Assembly (NCBI GenBank): GCA_012034405.1
Contig: JAAVLZ010000017.1
Coordinates: 1 to 61,741, forward strand
Reading direction: 5' to 3'
DNA length: 61,741 nucleotides
DNA from: Oscillospiraceae bacterium HV4-5-C5C
Lineage (GTDB): Bacteria; Bacillota; Clostridia; Saccharofermentanales; Fastidiosipilaceae
The notes under the pieces are model-generated. The model had not been told where the DNA came from. It searched no databases and saw only the letters and a list, made by a program, of their open reading frames with translations. Below are positions 61,443 to 61,741 of this stretch, piece by piece. The position numbers were made by a program, and so were the translations under genes. The stretch's first letter is position 1; every line of letters begins with the position of its first letter.

Positions 61443-61741
61443 GGTAGAAACCTCCTGTCATGCTGGCCCCGGGCGGCAGTCTCAGGACTGCGGTCAGGGC
61501 GGGAGATCGGGGTTCTGGCAAGAGCTCTGTGTGCTCAGTATAGCCCGGACTGGCTGATTCATGCTGTCACCTGCGGTCTGTTTTCCGCTATTTAGCTGAA
61601 ATGAAAAAGTAAATGCAAACGGGTCAGGAATTAGCAAGAGTAACTTAGATAGCATCAAAAGTGCAATAAAAAGGGGCAAAACCCGGCCCATAAAGCCTGA
61701 GAAAAACAACGTAGACAAGCGACTGACGTGTGATATGATGA
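61443..61741. other. Right-edge region without a supported gene
   Basis: This stretch is upstream of the aldo/keto reductase gene and should contain its promoter, which I cannot place with confidence. A 74-codon open frame on the minus strand (61494-61718) has a hydrophobic start but no homology or ribosome binding site that I can support. Confidence 0.4.

Noticed and set aside
61494-61718. 74-codon minus-strand frame near the right edge
   Set aside because: A hydrophobic start is present, but no ribosome binding site or family is recognisable.

Overview
The window looks like a chromosomal segment of a Gram-positive anaerobe of the Bacillota, most likely a clostridial lineage. The evidence is strong Shine-Dalgarno sites, tRNA genes with encoded CCA ends, an XrtG exosortase locus, lipoprotein-dependent ABC importers, an ECF transporter, FeoAB, and riboswitches for c-di-AMP, TPP and probably Mn2+. 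No outer-membrane gene is seen. I cannot name a genus.

Region 1-4600 (defence remnant and mobile DNA). A gene end is followed by a small type II-like CRISPR array with 36-bp repeats and 30-bp spacers. An IS66-family element of about 2.9 kb sits inside the fourth repeat, flanked by an 8-bp target duplication. Its tnpB is broken twice, while tnpA, tnpC and a passenger gene are open. A DEDDh exonuclease gene and a non-coding 32-bp minisatellite follow.

Region 4600-9320 holds a compact exosortase operon: a Firmicu-CTERM-like substrate, XrtG, a family 2 glycosyltransferase, a 6-pyruvoyl-tetrahydropterin-synthase-like protein and a large membrane protein. Region 9320-12620 is iron handling: a DtxR-family regulator divergent from feoAB, with an inverted repeat around the feo promoter. 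Region 13066-16766 is a c-di-GMP cluster with one GGDEF protein and two HD-GYP proteins.

Region 16890-21560 is a CUT1 sugar importer without its own ATPase, divergent from a GntR/LacI hybrid regulator with a 36-bp palindromic operator. Then come a glycerophosphodiesterase and mntP behind a probable yybP-ykoY riboswitch. Next is a leftward operon of carboxylate-type permease, hydantoinase/oxoprolinase-like protein, unknown HExxH protein and FCD regulator. A divergent TIM-barrel isomerase and a tRNA-Tyr gene follow.

Region 30000-45500 is mixed: a GT8 glycosyltransferase, an HD-GNAT fusion, an orphan HMA copper chaperone, MATE, nitroreductase and HAD proteins, a clan GH-A-type glycosidase, an Fe3+/phosphonate-type ABC importer, two Gfo/Idh/MocA oxidoreductases, a GNAT protein, tRNA-Ser(GCU) and an aminoglycoside-phosphotransferase-like kinase. 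Region 45500-52060 has a c-di-AMP riboswitch before a fused binding-protein/permease amino-acid importer, then a putative glycosidase next to a GH109-like protein, possibly acting on alpha-GalNAc glycans.

Region 52100-61741 has a HipBST-like tripartite toxin-antitoxin operon with three operator copies, a TPP-riboswitch-controlled ECF transporter for a thiamine precursor, an SLC13/ArsB-type permease with metY, and an aldo/keto reductase. All functions are read from sequence motifs recognised by eye; no database search was possible.
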